A DNA stretch of 64,000 nt from Microcyclosporella mali (taxonomy: Eukaryota > Ascomycota > Dothideomycetes > Mycosphaerellales > Mycosphaerellaceae), in contig NHNU01000011.1 of assembly GCA_002785985.1 (NCBI GenBank), positions 496,001 to 560,000 on the forward strand. The letters are read 5' to 3'. A model generated the notes under the pieces. The model searched no databases and had not been told where the DNA came from. It saw only the letters and a program-made list of their open reading frames with translations. Shown here one piece after another: positions 30,327 to 41,228 of the stretch. The position numbers and the translations under genes were made by a program. Positions within the stretch are counted from its first letter, which is position 1, and the number at the start of each line of letters is the position of its first letter.

Positions 30327-32045
30327 ATGAGCAGCCCTGCGCTCCGCGCGCTCGCCCCACGAGCTGGAGGAAGCAGCAGCGGCGCCGCCCTCCCCAGAAC
30401 TCTTCGCTCGTCCACTCCCGTCTTCTCATATGGCCGCACCGCCGCATACCGGCGGATAGAATCATCACAGACTCGGACATACAGCGAAGCGTCATTACGG
30501 CAGCGACAGAATGCAGTACTCCCACCGGTCGCGCTGCGATCACATTTCCTGCCGCAGTCGATAGCAGAGCGGAGCCGAGGATCTGTGCGACATGTGAGCT
30601 TTCGCGAGCTGAGAGAACAACGCGCCAAGGAGAATGCTGCTGGTGGCAAGACGGAAGAGAAGAAGCCGGAGCCAGAAAAGGAGCAACCAGCAGCAGAACC
30701 CGAAAGGAGCGCTGCCGATGATGCTTTCGCACAATTCAAGGCCGAGAGCGAATCCGCTTTCAAGAAGTCACAAGAAGAGGCGAGGCGAAAAGAGGAAGAA
30801 GCTGCCAAAGATGAAGCCGAGGGTGGTGAAGACGGCGCCGAGGGCGAGAAAAAGTCAAGCAAGAAGGAAGAGGCACCTCCCCCACCACACGGCAGCAAGA
30901 CGCCCTGGCAGGTCTTCACCGAGACGTTGTCGTCAGAGTTCAAGGCCAGCAAAGAGTGGAACGATAGCACCAAGCAGTTAAGCGGTAGTATCAACGACTT
31001 TACACAGAACCCCAATGTGCAGCGGGCGAGGAGCGCGTATTCCAAGGCCGCCGAGGCCGCGAGCACAACGACTGGAAAGGTCGTTATGGGCACTGCAGGA
31101 GCCATTGGCAAAGGAGCAGCATGGACTTGGGATACTCCGGTTGCGAAAGTCATCCGCTCAGGAGCTGGTGCAGTTGGTAGTGGCATCGATTATGCTACCA
31201 AACCATTGCGAGAGACCAAGGCTTACAAAGACGTAAAAGACGTCATTGATGATGGTGCTTCTCAACGTTACGGTGGTTGGACGGAGAAGGAGGAGCGTAG
31301 GCGAAAGCGAGAAGAGCGAGACATGAAGGCAGGCTACAAAGCACCTGAGGCACTTGAGGAAGACCCGAACGCTGGCACCAATGTCACCCTACACAAGGAT
31401 GCAGCTTGGAAGGAGAGCTGGAAGAATTTTCGAGAGAACAGTCCTGTCATGCAACGATTCTTCAGCATGGGTAGTACCTACCGTGAGTCTGAGAACCCTC
31501 TCATCAGCACCGCCAGGAGTGTCAGTGATCGCATTGCTGGATTCTTCGCAGAGAACGAGACTGCTATGGTAATCAAGAAATTCCGCGAGATGGACCCGTC
31601 CTTCCAATTGGAACCTTTCCTGACCGAAATGCGCACCTACATTCTTCCGGAAGTTTTGGAAGCCTACGTTACAGGAGACGTTGAGACCCTCAAGATGTGG
31701 CTCTCAGCCGCCCAGTTCTCGGTATATTCTGCCTTGATGGCCCAGTACAATACTGCCGGGCTTAAATCTGACGGCAAGATTCTTGACATTCGGAATGTTG
31801 ATATCTTGTCCGCCAGAATGTTGGATCCTGGCGAGATTCCAGTATTTGTGCTCATGGCCCGAACACAAGAAGTTCACGTCTACCGCAACAAGAAGTCGGG
31901 CGAATTGGCAGCGGGCATGGAGGACAAAGTCCAGCAGGTCACATATGCTATTGGTGTCACCAGAATTCCGGAAGAGGTCAGCAATCCCGAGACAAGAGGC
32001 TGGAGGTTGATCGAGCTGCAGAAGAGTGCTCGAGATTATGTCTGA
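30327..32045 (+). CDS. TIM44: Mitochondrial import inner membrane translocase subunit Tim44
   Basis: Single-exon frame of 572 residues. The N-terminus is a matrix presequence (Arg/Ser/Ala-rich, RTLRSSTPVFSYGRTAAYRR). Then comes VRHVSFRELREQRAKEN, an acidic/lysine-rich disordered region (about 105-195) and the membrane-associating helices. The C-terminal Tim44/NTF2-like fold runs from about 380 (NPLISTARSVSDRIAGFFAE, FREMDPSFQLEPFLTEMRTY) to GWRLIELQKSARDYV. Tim44 tethers mtHsp70 to the TIM23 channel on the matrix face and drives the import motor. The motifs and domain order leave little doubt. Confidence 0.97.
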   Translation: MSSPALRALAPRAGGSSSGAALPRTLRSSTPVFSYGRTAAYRRIESSQTRTYSEASLRQRQNAVLPPVALRSHFLPQSIAERSRGSVRHVSFRELREQRAKENAAGGKTEEKKPEPEKEQPAAEPERSAADDAFAQFKAESESAFKKSQEEARRKEEEAAKDEAEGGEDGAEGEKKSSKKEEAPPPPHGSKTPWQVFTETLSSEFKASKEWNDSTKQLSGSINDFTQNPNVQRARSAYSKAAEAASTTTGKVVMGTAGAIGKGAAWTWDTPVAKVIRSGAGAVGSGIDYATKPLRETKAYKDVKDVIDDGASQRYGGWTEKEERRRKREERDMKAGYKAPEALEEDPNAGTNVTLHKDAAWKESWKNFRENSPVMQRFFSMGSTYRESENPLISTARSVSDRIAGFFAENETAMVIKKFREMDPSFQLEPFLTEMRTYILPEVLEAYVTGDVETLKMWLSAAQFSVYSALMAQYNTAGLKSDGKILDIRNVDILSARMLDPGEIPVFVLMARTQEVHVYRNKKSGELAAGMEDKVQQVTYAIGVTRIPEEVSNPETRGWRLIELQKSARDYV

Positions 32046-33009
32046 GCCGCCTTCAGATCAGGGATTTTCTCTTCATGACAGACGCCTGCGAGACGCCCTT
32101 CAGTAGGAAGATGGGATTCACTTCGGCGACCTGTGAACTGGAGCTGTTCGCGACTTAGGTCTACAATGACTTCTCGTAATGCCTACATGGCTTCTGTGCG
32201 TCTGGGCGGCGTTTATTCATGCGTAACCACAAAAAGCCGAGCTATTTAGCTCCCTTCTGGTTGTACTCATATCAATTTTGTACGAAGTACTGTACAGCAT
32301 TCAAGCATCATGGGTTGACCAGATATCTGATAACCTGACATAGGAGCCTTCCTCCGACGCTGCAACTCCGCTTTTGTATCTATTATGAAAAGAACATGTT
32401 GATTTCATCAAAGTTGAACACTGAGCGGCGAGGTTGTTGTCTATTGCAATTTGTGCAAACATACATATACCACGATTTATTATTTCGGCGTAGGATTTCG
32501 AGCGTGAATACAATGTGTCGCCCTCGTGGTCGCCCTTTCTGTAGCCATCCGTTAGTGTGTAGAGGTTTAGAGCCAATGAGCAGTACATCCATAGGAGAGC
32601 ATTGGCAGCAAGGATAAGAAGGCAGACATTGTTTGACCGCCTAAGGAGCATTTCAATATGCGGCTTCCATCCACTTATGTTGATCACTCAGACTTAATAT
32701 GTCACTGGACTACCATATGATAGAGGAAGAATGCCGTCGTTCTCGGCGGAGTGGCCCCACTTGTTTGAGTTCAGCCTCCCCACGGCCGAGGGTCGCGCTT
32801 GCTGTGAAACACATGCAGCTCTCTGTGAGTTTGGCTGCTCGTGCTTCCGACATCTTCAACAACACCACCATACTGCACGCGACCATTTCTCCGACAGGCT
32901 ACGATTGACGTCGCACGAACTCAACTGTTTGCACGCCTGCTCTTCGCCCACTGCGCTCACTGTGGTCGCATATCATCTTCGCACCTTCCTCCCCCACACG
33001 ACCGCAGTC
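32046..33009. other. Intergenic, 964 bp
   Basis: 3' flank of TIM44 and promoter/leader of the carrier gene. A 128-codon minus frame (32301-32687) lacks an ATG and any recognisable motif. The last 100 bp are pyrimidine-rich. No RNA gene was seen. Confidence 0.5.
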
Positions 33010-34093
33010 ATGTCGACCGAGAAACCTCTACCTTTCATCTACCAATTCGCCGCTGGCGCCGTTGCCGGTGTGTCGGAAATTCTGGTCATGTATCCGCTGG
33101 ACGTGGTGAAGACGAGAGTGCAGATTCAGGGCAAGGTCGCCATACCCGGGCAAGACCACTACACTGGCATGTTGGACTGCTTTCGCAAGATTATTGCCAA
33201 TGAGGGGTATGGTACACAATATGAGCACTCCTTTGGCACGTTGCTGACGGTTGTGCGCGCAGTGCTTCGAGGCTCTACCGCGGCATTACCGCTCCTATCC
33301 TGATGGAGGCGCCCAAGCGTGCAACCAAGTTCGCGGCCAATGATGAGTGGGGCAAGCTGTACAGAAATATGTTTGGCGTGGCCAAGATGAACCAGTCCTT
33401 GTCCATTCTGACTGGAGCTTCTGCTGGCGCGACCGAGTCGTTCGTCGTGGTGCCATTTGAGCTGGTCAAGATCCGATTACAAGGTACGTAGAGCTTCCGA
33501 GCAAAGCAAGGTCTGTTATCACCAGAGTACTAATTCTTGCGCAGATAAAGCTCAAGCCGCCAAGTACAACGGCATGATCGATTGCGTCACCAAGATTGTC
33601 AAACAAGAAGGAGTTTTGACCCTCTACCAAGGTCTAGAGTCAACCATGTGGCGCCACGTGCTGTGGAACAGTGGTTACTTTGGCTGCATCTTCCAGGTCC
33701 GCGCTATGCTACCAGAAAATCCTACCAAGGACAAGTCAATTCAGATGCGAAACGATCTCATCTCTGGCTCAATTGGTGGCACAGTCGGCACTATCCTCAA
33801 CACTCCCATGGACGTCGCCAAAAGCAGAATACAGAACACACAGAAAGTAGCAGGTGGTAAGGGTCCTAGCTGGGCATGGCCGGCGCTCGGTCAGATCATG
33901 AAGAACGAGGGTTTTGGCGCGCTGTACAAGGGTTTTATCCCCAAGGTGCTCAGATTGGGTCCAGGAGGCGGTATCCTCCTTGTCGTCTTCACTGGCGTAA
34001 GTGACACTGATCATCATGATGCTGAGGATATATGACTAATTCTTGTCGCAGGTGATGGATTTCTTCCGAAATATGCGTGGTGAGGGAGTATAG
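33010..34093 (+). CDS. ODC1: Mitochondrial 2-oxodicarboxylate carrier
   Basis: Four exons, 33010-33206, 33263-33483, 33545-33996 and 34052-34093, give 303 residues. Donors are GTATGG, GTACGT and GTAAGT; acceptors GCGCAG, GCGCAG and CGCAG. All three mitochondrial-carrier signatures are present: MYPLDVVKTRVQ, VPFELVKIRLQ and TPMDVAKSRIQ. The segment LMEAPKRATKFAANDEWG is characteristic of the Odc1/Odc2 subgroup, which exchanges 2-oxoadipate and 2-oxoglutarate across the inner membrane and so serves lysine metabolism and nitrogen assimilation. The last exon encodes only 13 residues (VMDFFRNMRGEGV) and would be missed without splicing. Confidence 0.96.
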
Positions 34094-34300
34094 ACTTCAA
34101 TTTTCTCTGACAATTGGCATGAGAATCGGATGGCATGATTTCATCAGCGAGGAGTTACGATCTAGAGGACGAGTGTCGCGAAACCCCGGCACATGAGAAG
34201 GCTGTAATAGCTTTCCCCATCAGTGCTCCGTAGCACGTGTAGATAAGATCAATGACACAACCTGTAAATCTTCGTGGATCAAGGGATTACTCATAGCCCC

Positions 34301-34828
34301 TCACGACAGGATCTCGCACTTCGTGTTTGTGATGACATTGCCCTGTGTCGCCCTTGAGTATGGGCAGACAGTCTTCGTCTTCTCCACCAACTTCTCTAAA
34401 TCCTCTTTGCTCATCCCCCTCGCCTTGATCGTCATGTCTACTCGAATGCCAATATCTAGCTTCTTGATATCGCCAATCAGGTGGACGTCTGTCTCTGTCA
34501 CCAGATCCTCGGCTTTGCTCGGCAGCTTGATACCCAGCGAAGGTGCAGTAGCACCCATGGCGCCTTGGAAGCAGGCCCCGTAGCCTGCAGCGAAGAGCTC
34601 TTCAGGGTTCGTTTTGGTGCCGTCGCCGCCAGCGGCTTTTGGCATGCCGAGGGAGAGGTCGAGAGCTGGGGCGGTGATGTGGCCCTGGCGGCCGCCGGTG
34701 ACTGAGGCGTGGGCGGTCCACATTGGAGGAGAGGAGCCCCAGTTGAGGAAACGCTTGGTGGGTTGTTGGGTTGTGAGGCGGGGAGTGCTTCGAAGGAGCG
34801 GTCGGAGAGCGCGCGTTGTGGATGCCAT
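34301..34828 (-). CDS. Organic hydroperoxide resistance protein (Ohr/OsmC family)
   Basis: Single-exon frame of 175 residues. The first 30 residues (MASTTRALRPLLRSTPRLTT) look like a mitochondrial presequence. The body matches Ohr: TAHASVTGGRQGHITAPALD, NPEELFAAGYGACFQGAMG with peroxidatic Cys86, and VCPYSRATQGN with resolving Cys155. Ohr enzymes reduce organic hydroperoxides, in bacteria with lipoylated proteins as reductant; mitochondrial placement would put it near lipoylated dehydrogenases, which is inference. The gene is divergent from NPR3 across 399 bp and convergent with the carrier gene. Confidence 0.93.
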   Translation of the reverse strand: MASTTRALRPLLRSTPRLTTQQPTKRFLNWGSSPPMWTAHASVTGGRQGHITAPALDLSLGMPKAAGGDGTKTNPEELFAAGYGACFQGAMGATAPSLGIKLPSKAEDLVTETDVHLIGDIKKLDIGIRVDMTIKARGMSKEDLEKLVEKTKTVCPYSRATQGNVITNTKCEILS

Positions 34829-35227
34829 TGTTGCGGTGGTGTAGTGTCTTCTTGTTTGGGTTTTTGAGTGATGTTCACAATGTTCTCAAGCTTGTGAGGA
34901 TGTTGTCCAGGGGATATGAGATATATGCTTACATGCATGAGTACGCAGGAGCTGTCCGAGCTGTCGCAGCTGTCTTTGGATGTGACGTCAAAAGTGTAGC
35001 CATTGGCGCTTTGCCGACGGGGAACACAGAAGGGTCGCGTCGATCGCCGTGACACTACACTGCTTATGTCTGCACTTCCATGCCATTACTGTGATCGTAA
35101 GTACTATTGAACCCTATAGAGACCTCCCGAGTTACATAGCTGCCGAGCCTAGTCGATCATGCACCGCGCCGACTTGGATTCAACGGGTGCATTGAGGAGT
35201 TCCGGACGATGAGGGTCGCGACCGCAA
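34829..35227. promoter_or_regulatory. Divergent promoter region (Ohr / NPR3)
   Basis: 399 bp between two outward-facing ATGs. A TGACGTCA-like octamer core, GTGACGTCAA, occurs at 34980-34990 and is a candidate bZIP (CRE/ATF) site for the stress-related Ohr gene. No TATA box was identified with confidence. Confidence 0.5.
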
Positions 35228-37132
35228 ATGGCACATCCGTCGCGTGCTACAAATAAAGGTCCTGGGCTCGTTGCTGTGCTCCTCATCACTCGCTCCAGGC
35301 CTGGTCCTCGAGTGGTCTTCCACTATCCAGAGAAGCCACATACGGACCCTCGCGCCAACCACCGGTGGCACGACACAGATGAGTCTGATACTGGAAGCGA
35401 TGGGGAAGACCATGTTTCTCATGCCGATCAGTCGCATCTCAGCGGTACTGGCGAACATATCCTTGGCCACTCGGTGGAAAGTCTGGAGAAGCTCCTGAGT
35501 CCTGGCCGTTGGTGCGATGGCAAGAAGTTCGAGGTCTGCCTGAAAGGCCTCACCTTCCTGGGTCACCCCGTATATCCCCCTGAAGACGGCAAGTGGTCTG
35601 AGCATGAAGAGAGATCGAAGGGTCAGACTTCAACGACATCAGCGGCTCGTGTTGCAACAAAATACGCCGATTACCACATGTATCTGGATCCGGGAAGCTT
35701 CGGCACTACACCGCCGCAGAGCTACAATCGGACGCAATCTGCCAACCGAGCATTCCATGATTTCACTCATATTCCAGAGAGCCTAGACTCGCAGGTTGGT
35801 CGCTCATTCGCTACTAGCATGGACAGCGATTCGACAGCGTCTGGCATGGCTGCGGAGCAAATGACCATGTTCCAAGTGGTCTTCGCATTGGATACACGAC
35901 AAAAAAGCGCACAGGTGGTGTACAAAGATGTCGCGAGGAAGCTCAGCAAGGCTTTACACTACTGCCAGAAGCAGAGCAACTACGTGAGTTTGGAAAGTCG
36001 CAAACTGCTTGCCATAAGATCCAAGGCCAAACAATCGCATCAGAACAATACGAGCCTTTGGGCAGAGATGGTCAATATGAGCGAGCTGGCCTGGGCCTTG
36101 AAAGAAATCTATGAACGCCTATCGGTTGGAGAAGTCGCTGGTATCAGACTCAACGGCATGGAGATGTCACTGATGTATGAGCCGAAGCGAGAGGACGATG
36201 AGCCGACTGTTCTTCTGGAACCATTTTCTACAATTCTGCTCTTGGAAAGCAGGGAAGAGCTTCTCAAAAATCTCTCTCATCCTGATGCCTCGCCACTGAA
36301 TCATTTTGTTCGCGAGCAGCTTCCAACGAAGAGCCTGCAAAAGCATTCCCTCAACATCGGTATGCCCCTCGAAAGCATCATGTATCTCTCCCACCACCTT
36401 CTCAAATGGCGCAAAGCACGCATCATATCGCCTTTGTCGCAGCGGAACGTTTACGTCGTGAACCCGAAAGCCCCAATGGATCAACTCCCCGAGCTCGGAA
36501 CAGCTTACACAAAAGCCTTTCCAACTCTCCCGACCCTCCCAAACATGCTGAAAGTCCTAAGCGGGAAACCCATCAAGTACGGAAATCTGATCCCATCTCG
36601 CGATCACCGAGGGGTCTACATGGACATTCTAGCTTTCCTCATGCGGCATGAATTAGTGGTGCAGATGAAAACTTGTGGATGGCTTCGGCTGCCCAAGAAT
36701 CTGGCTATAGAGCAACAGGACCCGAACAAGCGAACTCTCTCGGTCCGCAGCCTTCTCTCGCCACATCTTCGACCAGTCGACAGTGATGACACCTCGAGCG
36801 TATCTTCAGAGCGCACCGCCATTGCCCCCACATCTAAGAGGCTGAGCGCTGGCTCTTCGAGCTCAAACTTTAACAAAAAGGGGGAAGACTTCATCATCAT
36901 TACCAATCCATCTCAGCAGACTGAAGAAGCCGCGAAGCTGATTGCTGGTCTCACGAGAGTGCTGCAAAACAGTGATTTCCGGCAGCATTTGCACGTTATC
37001 TTGCCGCATCTGGACGGCGAGAGTGCTTTTGAGGAGATTGCCGCGAGGGAGGGACTGAAGCGAGCGATGCTGGAGGATTGGCTGGCTTGGTTGGAGAGGA
37101 GGGGTTGGTTGATTGTGGTGAGGTACTTGTGA
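35228..37132 (+). CDS. NPR3: GATOR1/SEACIT subunit Npr3
   Basis: Single-exon frame of 634 residues from the ATG at 35228. The N-terminal longin-like start is typical of Npr3 (GLVAVLLITRSRPGPRVVFH, YPEKPH). EVCLKGLTFLGHPVYPPEDG and FQVVFALDTRQKSAQVVYKD follow, then ESIMYLSHHLLKWRKARIIS. Winged-helix elements end the protein (FEEIAAREGLKRAMLEDWLA, WLERRGWLIVVRYL). Npr3 with Npr2 and Iml1 restrains TORC1 at the vacuole when nitrogen or amino acids are limiting. A low-complexity Ser/Thr insertion at about 525-560 is ordinary for fungal orthologues. Confidence 0.96.
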   Translation: MAHPSRATNKGPGLVAVLLITRSRPGPRVVFHYPEKPHTDPRANHRWHDTDESDTGSDGEDHVSHADQSHLSGTGEHILGHSVESLEKLLSPGRWCDGKKFEVCLKGLTFLGHPVYPPEDGKWSEHEERSKGQTSTTSAARVATKYADYHMYLDPGSFGTTPPQSYNRTQSANRAFHDFTHIPESLDSQVGRSFATSMDSDSTASGMAAEQMTMFQVVFALDTRQKSAQVVYKDVARKLSKALHYCQKQSNYVSLESRKLLAIRSKAKQSHQNNTSLWAEMVNMSELAWALKEIYERLSVGEVAGIRLNGMEMSLMYEPKREDDEPTVLLEPFSTILLLESREELLKNLSHPDASPLNHFVREQLPTKSLQKHSLNIGMPLESIMYLSHHLLKWRKARIISPLSQRNVYVVNPKAPMDQLPELGTAYTKAFPTLPTLPNMLKVLSGKPIKYGNLIPSRDHRGVYMDILAFLMRHELVVQMKTCGWLRLPKNLAIEQQDPNKRTLSVRSLLSPHLRPVDSDDTSSVSSERTAIAPTSKRLSAGSSSSNFNKKGEDFIIITNPSQQTEEAAKLIAGLTRVLQNSDFRQHLHVILPHLDGESAFEEIAAREGLKRAMLEDWLAWLERRGWLIVVRYL

Positions 37133-37543
37133 GAGCAAAAGGAATGGCTGCAATATTTTGGTCGAATGGATTGAGCTCGGAAGTCTATGAGGAGCAAGCG
37201 TCGGGGATGACTACACGAGAAGTTCATATTCCTCGTTCAGAACACGGTCATGGTTCTTATACGACGTGACCTGAGCTGCTTTGTCTGATCGAACTGGTAG
37301 TCTATGCCGCCTCGAGGCATTCGCAGCGATGCATGGAACAGCTGGCTTGTGTCGATTCCGAGTATGCTCCAATAACGAATCACCATATGATCTGCACCCG
37401 CTATCATGCCGCTGCAGCGCTGCAACACATCCCTTCCACGACGAATCGAAAATCCGTCGAGACCACACCTCTTTGTAGGGGAGGACCTACACATGGAGAG
37501 CAGAACTTAGAAGCCATTCAAGCAAGAAGCAAATGAGAACTTT
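37133..37543. other. Intergenic between convergent genes, 411 bp
   Basis: Region between the NPR3 stop and the stop of the minus-strand zinc-finger-like gene. Only short incidental frames were seen, and no RNA gene or repeat. Confidence 0.5.
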
Positions 37544-38563
37544 TCAATGCGTATCAAACTCGCAGTACTTACAATACGAACACGTACGCCCTCCCGCAGG
37601 CTCGGGCTTGGATTCAGGATGATGAGCGGACACACAATGCGAAAGCCAGCCGTCCAGAGTCTGGGAAACGTAACCGCAGCCAACGTGAATGCAACGCCTT
37701 TGATGGACCGAAAGCGGTAGGTGGGTGTTTTGTCGTATCAGGAGGTCGTGGCAGGAGGACTTCGGGCATGTGAGCCAGCGGGTCGAAGGTGATACTCCGC
37801 ATTGTGGCGGATGAAGGGCTGATTGGAGAAGTGATGGGGCATCGACGGTCTGTGTATTGTGGGATCGGCTCAATTGGTCGTCGCTGAAGGGGCTCATGAC
37901 CTCAAGTAGATTTGAACTTTGAACCAGAGAGTCGCGGTGAAAGTCGGCTTGATCCTGAATGTCAAGGCCTCCATACGGCTCAACAAACGTGCTCGAACGA
38001 GTCCGTAACGCAAATGTCCCGGAGATGTGTCGTTCTAGCTGTACGAGTCTTGCTGCCGCCGCCGCAGATCTGGACTTCTGCCATGCTTGCTCCAGGTCTG
38101 ATGGTGATGGTATCGCCCGAGAACTCGCTCCGAATTCGAAAATGTCCTGATAAGCCTCGAAATTGGAGTCGCGAGAGGTATCGTAAGACGAGTCCTGCCA
38201 TGCGTCCTCCAGCACGTGCTCATTCGTACTCTCCCTCATCTCCAGTACCGGTTTCTGATCGATCCAGTCGTCCACTTCATCTTGCTTGAGCTGCTGTTGA
38301 TGCGCTCTTCGGCGCCGAAAAGCAGCCAAAGCAGCGGCATTGGACCGTTTTCGTCTGGACACTGCAGATTCCCTCGTTATCCCCGTGACTGTAGAAGTGG
38401 AAGTGGCAGAAGCTGTCTTTGCATGAATCGCACTCATGGAATCCCTTAGCTCGGCTTCACTTCCAATCACGCCACTGAAAGTTGAGCAAGCCAGTCCTCG
38501 TGCACTGCCCAGCACGCGCTGACCAAAATTCGGCTTTTGCTCGCCATCGGCCATGGCGGGCAT
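37544..38563 (-). CDS. Putative Cys/His zinc-binding protein, start uncertain
   Basis: The frame ends at 37544. The first in-frame ATG (MPAMADGEQKPNFG) is at 38563, giving 339 residues, but the frame stays open to 38875 without another ATG. The upstream translation (QTVRRAYDFVPRNSTPFVLG) looks coding, so a spliced 5' exon is likely. The middle has a basic block (SRRKRSNAAALAAFRRRRAH), possibly a nuclear signal. The C-terminus has spaced Cys/His pairs: LTCPKSSCHDLLI, VHQRRCIHVGCGYVSQTLDG, WLSHCVSAHH and TCSYCKYCEFDTH. This resembles degenerate fungal C2H2 modules. A DNA- or RNA-binding role is inferred; the family is not recognised. Confidence 0.6.
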   Translation of the reverse strand: MPAMADGEQKPNFGQRVLGSARGLACSTFSGVIGSEAELRDSMSAIHAKTASATSTSTVTGITRESAVSRRKRSNAAALAAFRRRRAHQQQLKQDEVDDWIDQKPVLEMRESTNEHVLEDAWQDSSYDTSRDSNFEAYQDIFEFGASSRAIPSPSDLEQAWQKSRSAAAAARLVQLERHISGTFALRTRSSTFVEPYGGLDIQDQADFHRDSLVQSSNLLEVMSPFSDDQLSRSHNTQTVDAPSLLQSALHPPQCGVSPSTRWLTCPKSSCHDLLIRQNTHLPLSVHQRRCIHVGCGYVSQTLDGWLSHCVSAHHPESKPEPAGGRTCSYCKYCEFDTH

Positions 38564-39163
38564 GGACGTTCCGAGGACGAAAGGGGTCGAGTTTCTTGGT
38601 ACGAAGTCGTAGGCTCTGCGAACTGTCTGCTCGTTGCAACCCGGCAATGCAATGTCGTAAGTCTTGCTCAAACTTCGACGGTCCCTCGGCCCTTTTTGTG
38701 GAGTATGGGGAAGGAGGCGCTCCTTCGGGAAGGTTAATCCGCCACTCACTCTGCTCAATCGGCCGGTAGCGGGCGACTGGTTGCTGGACGTGAAATGATG
38801 CAGTATCGATGTTCTTGATGCATATATGACTGAGTGTGACGATACAGTTGAGAAGAAATGAGTTGAAAATCACGATGCGGGAAAAATTGAAAGCCGTAGA
38901 TACGATCACATTTCTCCTCACCACGTTGCAGGGTACTTAATTGGAGGGAGCTTCCAGGGTACAAGGATAGCACCACCTACACGCAACATCTCCATCAAGC
39001 CGAGAAGTTGTCAGCAGATATGTACTCTGCTAATTTGTGAAATCATCTTAGCGAATGTGCTCAGTATCAGGCTCGTTCAGTGTTCATCTATAGGGCACCA
39101 CTTTTATTTGCCATTATTAGACGAGCGGCTATGCCATGGCCACTTGATGCTAGAGGTTACTCC
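38564..39163. other. Probable 5' exon/leader of the zinc-binding gene, then 3' flank of eIF3d
   Basis: 600 bp with open frames on the minus strand in two phases (to about 38924) that may hold the missing first exon of the downstream gene. A strong GTGAGT donor on the minus strand at about 38744 supports an intron here, but I could not choose a start. Nothing else was seen. Confidence 0.4.
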
Positions 39164-40962
39164 TTACTCCTCCTGAACCTCCTCCATGGGCTCATCCACT
39201 TCATCATCCTCGAATGTGTTCTGCGGCACTTGGTAGAGGCGAATAGTTGGCTTGTTGGGGTCCTTGACGAGGACGAACTTGCCATCGTCCTCTCTGTTCA
39301 CCATGTCGACGAAGGTACGAACGATGGCCCAGCCGTTGTTCAGGTTGAGATTCATCTGCGAGGCAAACTCGCGCGGCTTGTAGCCAAGCACACCCAAAAT
39401 GACGTGCTCTGAAGTGGACTTGGGATTGGCTCTCGATACAAATCTGCAGTTGTTAGCACGAGAATGTAGAAATTTCATGTCACTATCACTTACCCAAGCT
39501 TCATGAGATCGGCCTTTGCGAGTATACTCTGAGTGGTCCAGCGAGCCAACTTGCAGCTGTTGTTCTTCATCTCCGTAGCAACGACGGCACCACGCTGGCT
39601 GGCAAGCTTTGTCCGCCAGTCCAATGCTCCACCGGCACCCTGCGCCTTGTTGTCGAATTCGTTGAGAGCATGAATGGTGAGGTGCTGGTCCTCGCCACTG
39701 ATGTTGTTCTTGACGACGGCATCAAGCTCGGAGCGGACGATGAGATGAAGAGGCTCAGTGTCAGCCTCGAGAGATAGGTCGAAGCGGCGGTACTTGTAAG
39801 CTTTAGATGCAGGCGGATCGCTCTCCTGGTTGCCATCGTAGAATGGATGCTCGTTGTTCATGTCCCGCTTGCTAGAGTCAGACTCCTGAACGACTTGCAG
39901 TGGGAAGATGTTGTTGATGTGGGTGGCCTCTTCTTTCAAGGCGCCAGGGCTGTTGATCTGGTCCTTGTTGCCCTCGCTGATCTCCAGTGGAGCATCGGCT
40001 GCGTTTTCGTTCACGGTGACCATGTCGAGAGAGCTTCCTTCGCGCTTGTCAATGTAGATCTTGCTGCCCTGCTTTTGCATGATGATATCCCAACTGTAGA
40101 CAGATCGAGGAGCGCACATGAGCATGGATAGGATATTATCAGTGGCAAAGATGCTAGCCTCGTCTTTCTCGGCGAGCTCCTGGATGACTGGGTCCGAAGA
40201 CGTAGTAACATTGTACGCAGCGCGATCGAGGACGGTAAGCTTGCGAATGGAGGTTGGAGCACCAGGTTGCTTGTCGTAAGAGCGATCGTAGTAGTATAAG
40301 AAGCCGTAGTCATCAAGATCCTCGCCCTCGCCAGTGTCCAGATTGAGCTTGGAGAGACGGTTGAAGTCGATCTCCTCGAGCAGACGCCATGTATCCTTAG
40401 GCTGTACGGACGCCTCACGATTCCTCTGTGGCTTGTCGTAGTCTTTCCAGCCGAACCGGCCGCCTCGTCGTCCACCACGTCCACCGCGACTGTCATATTG
40501 TTGCTGGCCACCTCTCCCACCGCCAACACGCTGGAAAGTACCACGGCCGCCACCGCGCTGCCCACCCTGCTGACCGCGCTGGCCTCGGCCACGGAAGACT
40601 GCGCCGCCTCTTCCGAAGCCACGACCTCTCGTAGGTTGTGATCTGTCTACCAGGCTGAAAGAAGACTCCTCGTTTCCAGCACTCTCGATGTTGAAAGCGG
40701 TCTGCAGACCGCCTGGTCCACCTGCACCATAGATCTGATCGCGGTATCTGTTGGAGAACTGGCTGCGACCTCCTCTTTCTCTACCGTCCTTGCCCTCACT
40801 TGTCCAGTCGGCCATGCGGCCCAGCTTGTCGCCCTTGGAGAATGGGGCGTAGGGAACTCCATTAAGTGTGGTCTCGGTGGTGGTAGGCGGTCCCCATGTG
40901 ATGTCGCCTGCGGGCAGGCCCTCGATGGCGTCCGAGAGATCCTTGAGCGAAATGGGCGCCAT
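39164..40962 (-). CDS. eIF3d: Translation initiation factor eIF3 subunit D
   Basis: Two exons, 40962-39494 and 39443-39164, with a 50-nt intron (GTAAGT...CTGCAG), give 582 residues. The N-terminus (MAPISLKDLSDAIEGLPAGD, then ITWGPPTTTE) and the Gly/Arg-rich RGG stretch at about 110-170 are typical of fungal eIF3d. The conserved cap-binding core includes WRLLEEIDFNRLSKLNLD, YYYDRSYDKQPG, CAPRSVYSWDIIMQKQGSKI and KLASQRGAVVATEMKNNSCK. The acidic C-terminus ends PMEEVQEE. eIF3d sits on the 40S subunit near the mRNA entry and can bind the cap of selected mRNAs. Confidence 0.97.
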
Positions 40963-41228
40963 GGTGCTTGGGAGTGTGGTGAGGAATTGTCAGAGTTAAG
41001 AGTGTGTGGTCAAAATCACGACCTCGAATTTCGCAAGCGCGAACGTGGGGCAGAGATCACGCTAGAACAAAAATGGTCCGTGCCCACAAGATATGTTCAC
41101 GAGGAAACCATATCGAGAACTGCACTATCGTGCTTTCATGCTATATGGGGGAGGCAGCTTTACTGATATCGAATATGCTGTCATCGACAATATTTCCTCT
41201 TAGAGAATTCGCCGCAAATCAACGTACA

